Below are positions 5,771 to 7,981 of a stretch of 7,981 bases of DNA, piece after piece. The DNA is from Bacillota bacterium (GTDB lineage Bacteria > Bacillota > Clostridia > Lachnospirales > Cellulosilyticaceae), in contig JAEZKI010000360.1 of NCBI GenBank assembly GCA_023415525.1, forward strand, positions 1 to 7,981, written 5' to 3'. The translations under genes were made by a program, and so were the position numbers. Numbering within the stretch: position 1 is the stretch's first letter; the number at the start of each line of letters is the position of its first letter. The notes beneath the pieces are model-generated. The model did not search any database, was not told where the DNA came from, and saw only the letters and a list, made by a program, of their open reading frames with translations.

Positions 5771-7225
5771 ATGACACAAAAACTTAAAGACTTGCAACCT
5801 CAAAGCATCTTTCACTATTTTGAAGAAATAAGTAATATTCCTCGAGGTTCGGGGAATGAAAAGGCCATTAGTGATTATATGGTCCAATTTGCTAATCAGT
5901 TAGGCTTGTGGGTGAAGCAAGATGAAGCCTATAATGTCTATATTAAAAAACCAGCCACACCTGGTTATGAAAAAGCTCCTACTGTTATTTTACAGGGACA
6001 TTTAGATATGGTTTGCGAGAAAAATAAAGATACACAGCATGACTTTGAGAAAGAAGGTTTAGACCTCTATATAGAGGGAGATTATATTCGTGCGCGTGGC
6101 ACTACATTAGGTGCAGATAATGGGATTGCCATTGCCTATCAAATGGCAGTTTTAGCCGATACAGAGCATGCTCATCCTGCTCTTGAAGTTTTGATGACTA
6201 CCGATGAAGAACGAGGAATGACAGGTGTAGCCCATATGCATCCTGAATACTTAGAGGGGAAACTCCTTATTAATTTGGATACAGATTTAGAAGGGGAGTT
6301 TTTAGTCAGTTGCGCAGGAGGACTTAAAGCTTATATTGATTTATCCCTAGAAACTGAAAAACCTTCTGAGGAGACAGAGGGCATGGAAATAAGTATTAAA
6401 GGCTTATTAGGCGGACATTCTGGGGCTGATATTCATTTTGAGAGAGCTAATGCCCATATTTTAATGGGACGTCTTCTCTACAACTTACATCAAGAGATTC
6501 CTTTTAAAATAGAGCATATAGCGGGAGGCTCTAAAGATAATGTTATAACAAGAGAATGTGAAGTGCGTCTTGCATTTCCTAGAGGACAAAGAGAACGGGT
6601 AGAACGCCTTGTTTTGGGTATTCAAGAGACCATTCAAAAAGAGTTTATCATGCATGATAAAGGAATCCATTTTCAATGTGAAGAAGTGGCATTAGGGCAA
6701 GAAGTATTTACAGATAATTTAACACGTAAGCTTATTGATGCTCTTACTTTAATTCCTAATGGGATTATCAGCTATGACCAAAATATGAAAGGACTTGTAC
6801 AAACTTCTCTTAATTTAGGAATTCTTCAAGTAGAAGAAGGAAAGCTTCGTTTAGGAAGTGCTGTAAGAAGTTCCATGCCTTCTAAAAAAACAGAGCTAGT
6901 ATCTAAGCTAGAAACATTGAGCCGTTTCCTAGGTGCTCAGTTTACGATAAAAGGGGATTATCCTGCATGGGAATATCGCGAAAACTCCACATTACGTGAC
7001 TTGGCCCTTGCTGTTTATCAAAAACTTTATGGAAAAGAGCCTCGTGTAACAGCTATTCATGCAGGACTTGAATGTGGATTTATTTCAGAAAAGATTGCAG
7101 ATTTAGATATGATTTCCTTTGGTCCTAATGTTAAAGATATTCACTCGCCAGAAGAACGAGCAAGCATTTCTTCGATGGCAAGAGTATATGATTATTTACT
7201 TCAATTACTTGCTAGCATAGAGTAA
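5771..7225 (+). CDS. pepD: Aminoacyl-histidine dipeptidase PepD (M20C metallopeptidase)
   Basis: PepD is a cytosolic two-metal (zinc) peptidase that splits Xaa-His dipeptides such as carnosine and other unblocked dipeptides. The 484 residues match the E. coli enzyme (485) almost exactly in length. The metal and catalytic set is complete with a constant offset of three from E. coli: H77 and D79 in ILQGHLDMVCEK, D116 in TTLGADNGIA, E146/E147 in MTTDEERG, D170 in LINLDTD and H458 in KDIHSPEER. The catalytic domain is about 1-186 plus 403-484, and the lid/dimerisation domain lies between, carrying GLLGGHSGADIHFERANA (211-228) and GGSKDNVITRE (252-262). There is no signal peptide. The gap before it (51 bases, A-rich) holds a TATAAA at 5739-5744 but no good -35, so it may be co-transcribed or have its own weak promoter. 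With a peptide-type binding protein at the left edge, a role in peptide catabolism fits. Other M20 enzymes such as PepT or PepV are excluded by length and motif spacing. Confidence 0.96.
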   Translation: MTQKLKDLQPQSIFHYFEEISNIPRGSGNEKAISDYMVQFANQLGLWVKQDEAYNVYIKKPATPGYEKAPTVILQGHLDMVCEKNKDTQHDFEKEGLDLYIEGDYIRARGTTLGADNGIAIAYQMAVLADTEHAHPALEVLMTTDEERGMTGVAHMHPEYLEGKLLINLDTDLEGEFLVSCAGGLKAYIDLSLETEKPSEETEGMEISIKGLLGGHSGADIHFERANAHILMGRLLYNLHQEIPFKIEHIAGGSKDNVITRECEVRLAFPRGQRERVERLVLGIQETIQKEFIMHDKGIHFQCEEVALGQEVFTDNLTRKLIDALTLIPNGIISYDQNMKGLVQTSLNLGILQVEEGKLRLGSAVRSSMPSKKTELVSKLETLSRFLGAQFTIKGDYPAWEYRENSTLRDLALAVYQKLYGKEPRVTAIHAGLECGFISEKIADLDMISFGPNVKDIHSPEERASISSMARVYDYLLQLLASIE

Positions 7226-7231
7226 GAGAGG
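7226..7231 (+). promoter_or_regulatory. Shine-Dalgarno for the AI-2E family gene
   Basis: GAGAGG begins immediately after the pepD stop (TAA, 7223-7225) and lies eight bases before the ATG at 7240. It fixes the start of a gene that runs off the window. Confidence 0.7.
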
Positions 7232-7239
7232 TAAAACCC

Positions 7240-7981
7240 ATGAGATTTCAAAAAAACGATCATTATTTCACCTTGGCTATTTATACCCTTGTTACGGCTA
7301 TCATTTTTGTAGTTATTACATTAGGAATTTGGCATTATGAAGGGGTTCTCCTTTTTATTAAAGATTTCTTAAAAGGAACTTGGTTACTTTTAATGCCTTT
7401 GATACTGGGGTTACTGATAGCGTATCTTTTAGATCCTATTGTGTCTTTTTTTCATCAGAAATGTCAAAGAAGTGGTAGCAAAAGGTCTAAAAAATTTGGA
7501 TTTCATGGGGGGAAGCAAGTGAAATTTAAGAATAAGAAGCATGATTCCCAACATCGCACATTGGGAACTCTACTGGCCTACTTAACACTTGTAGCACTTT
7601 TAGGGCTTTTTATTCTTATTATTGTGACCAATGTAAAGGAAGTGGTAGGTTCTACATCTATTAGGAATATTCATCAGAGCATCAATAAGTATATTGCTTA
7701 CTTTGAGAATATGCTCTTGCAGGTGGCACAGGTGACAGAAACGCTTCCTATTGGCCTTAATAAGGTACAGATTATACAAAAAATATATGGTTTCCTAAAT
7801 GCTTTTCTCAATACCCTTTGGCTAAAAGTACTGCGCTTTATTACAGGACTGGGTCTTAATTCCATGAATATTATATTGGCTTTTGTCATTGCCTTTTATC
7901 TCTTGCAAGATAAGGAGGACCTCTTAAAGGGTTGGCGTAAATGTATAGCTTTTGTTTTTCCCAAAAAGGTGAGTCAACAAC
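7240..7981 (+). CDS. AI-2E family (PerM/YdiK-type) membrane transporter, 3' truncated by window edge
   Basis: The first 247 codons are present and open to the edge. The translation starts MRFQKNDHYFTLAIYTLV and has hydrophobic segments at about 10-31, 47-70, 108-130 and 206-223, with a largely hydrophilic, helix-prone stretch between the third and fourth. That layout, the 'LLAYLLDPIV'-like second segment (LLIAYLLDPIVSFF, 58-71), the RTLGTLLAYLTL third segment, and the FYLLQDKEDLLKGWRK motif after the fourth are typical of the AI-2E exporter-like family (PF01594), whose members run to about 350-420 residues. Between segments 2 and 3 lies a very basic loop (72-106) with twelve Lys/Arg and a single acidic residue, placed to face the cytoplasm if the N-terminus is inside. 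Family members include proposed AI-2 exporters, Na+/H+ antiporters and sporulation protein YtvI-like proteins, so the name does not prove quorum-signal transport. It starts 14 bases after pepD and is probably co-transcribed with it. Confidence 0.85.
   Translation, partial: MRFQKNDHYFTLAIYTLVTAIIFVVITLGIWHYEGVLLFIKDFLKGTWLLLMPLILGLLIAYLLDPIVSFFHQKCQRSGSKRSKKFGFHGGKQVKFKNKKHDSQHRTLGTLLAYLTLVALLGLFILIIVTNVKEVVGSTSIRNIHQSINKYIAYFENMLLQVAQVTETLPIGLNKVQIIQKIYGFLNAFLNTLWLKVLRFITGLGLNSMNIILAFVIAFYLLQDKEDLLKGWRKCIAFVFPKKVSQQ

Noticed and set aside
5618..5887. Minus-strand open frame spanning the UPF0210-pepD junction
   Set aside because: It overlaps conserved coding ends on both sides and its product is composition-driven by AT-rich antisense sequence.
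1..7981. Search for defence systems, CRISPR, mobile elements or RNA genes
   Set aside because: No direct repeat array, transposase, recombinase, tRNA/rRNA sequence or toxin-antitoxin pair can be seen; gene spacing and codon use look uniform throughout.

Overview
The window reads as a stretch of chromosome from a low-GC, Gram-positive anaerobe of the Clostridia. The grounds are AT-rich codon use, strong AGGAGG-type ribosome binding sites, very short gaps between genes, and the gene families present. A Lachnospiraceae or Cellulosilyticum-like host is my guess from gene content only. No RNA gene, insertion sequence, phage gene, CRISPR array or defence gene is visible.

All seven genes lie on the + strand. 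In order they are: (1) the C-terminal two thirds or so of an oligopeptide-type ABC transporter substrate-binding protein, cut by the left edge (to 998); (2) a short GalT-like nucleotidyltransferase of the HIT superfamily (1068-1982); (3) a 686-residue FtsA-like actin-fold ATPase with a C-terminal extension of nearly 300 residues (1987-4047); (4) a small stand-alone ACT-domain protein (4063-4332); (5) a UPF0210/DUF711 'PFL family' protein (4361-5719); (6) a PepD-type cytosolic dipeptidase of family M20C (5771-7225); (7) the N-terminal part of an AI-2E/PerM-type membrane protein, cut by the right edge (7240 onward). The gaps are 69, 4, 15, 28, 51 and 14 bases, and no convincing terminator hairpin lies in any of them. 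Genes 2 to 7 could therefore be one transcription unit. The 69-base gap after gene 1 is the most likely place for a promoter.

The functional links are partial. The substrate-binding protein and PepD fit peptide uptake and breakdown. The ACT protein and the UPF0210 protein form a recurrent two-gene module whose biochemical role is not established. The GalT-like protein has no other Leloir-pathway gene beside it, and the FtsA-like protein has no ftsZ or other division gene beside it, so neither should be given its namesake's function from context.

The most interesting thing found is the C-terminal extension of the FtsA-like protein. It contains three gap-free copies of an N-x(13)-D motif that resembles small beta-grasp-type repeats. 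The rest looks like ordinary, well-conserved clostridial gene content, and I found no clear evidence of a wholly new system.
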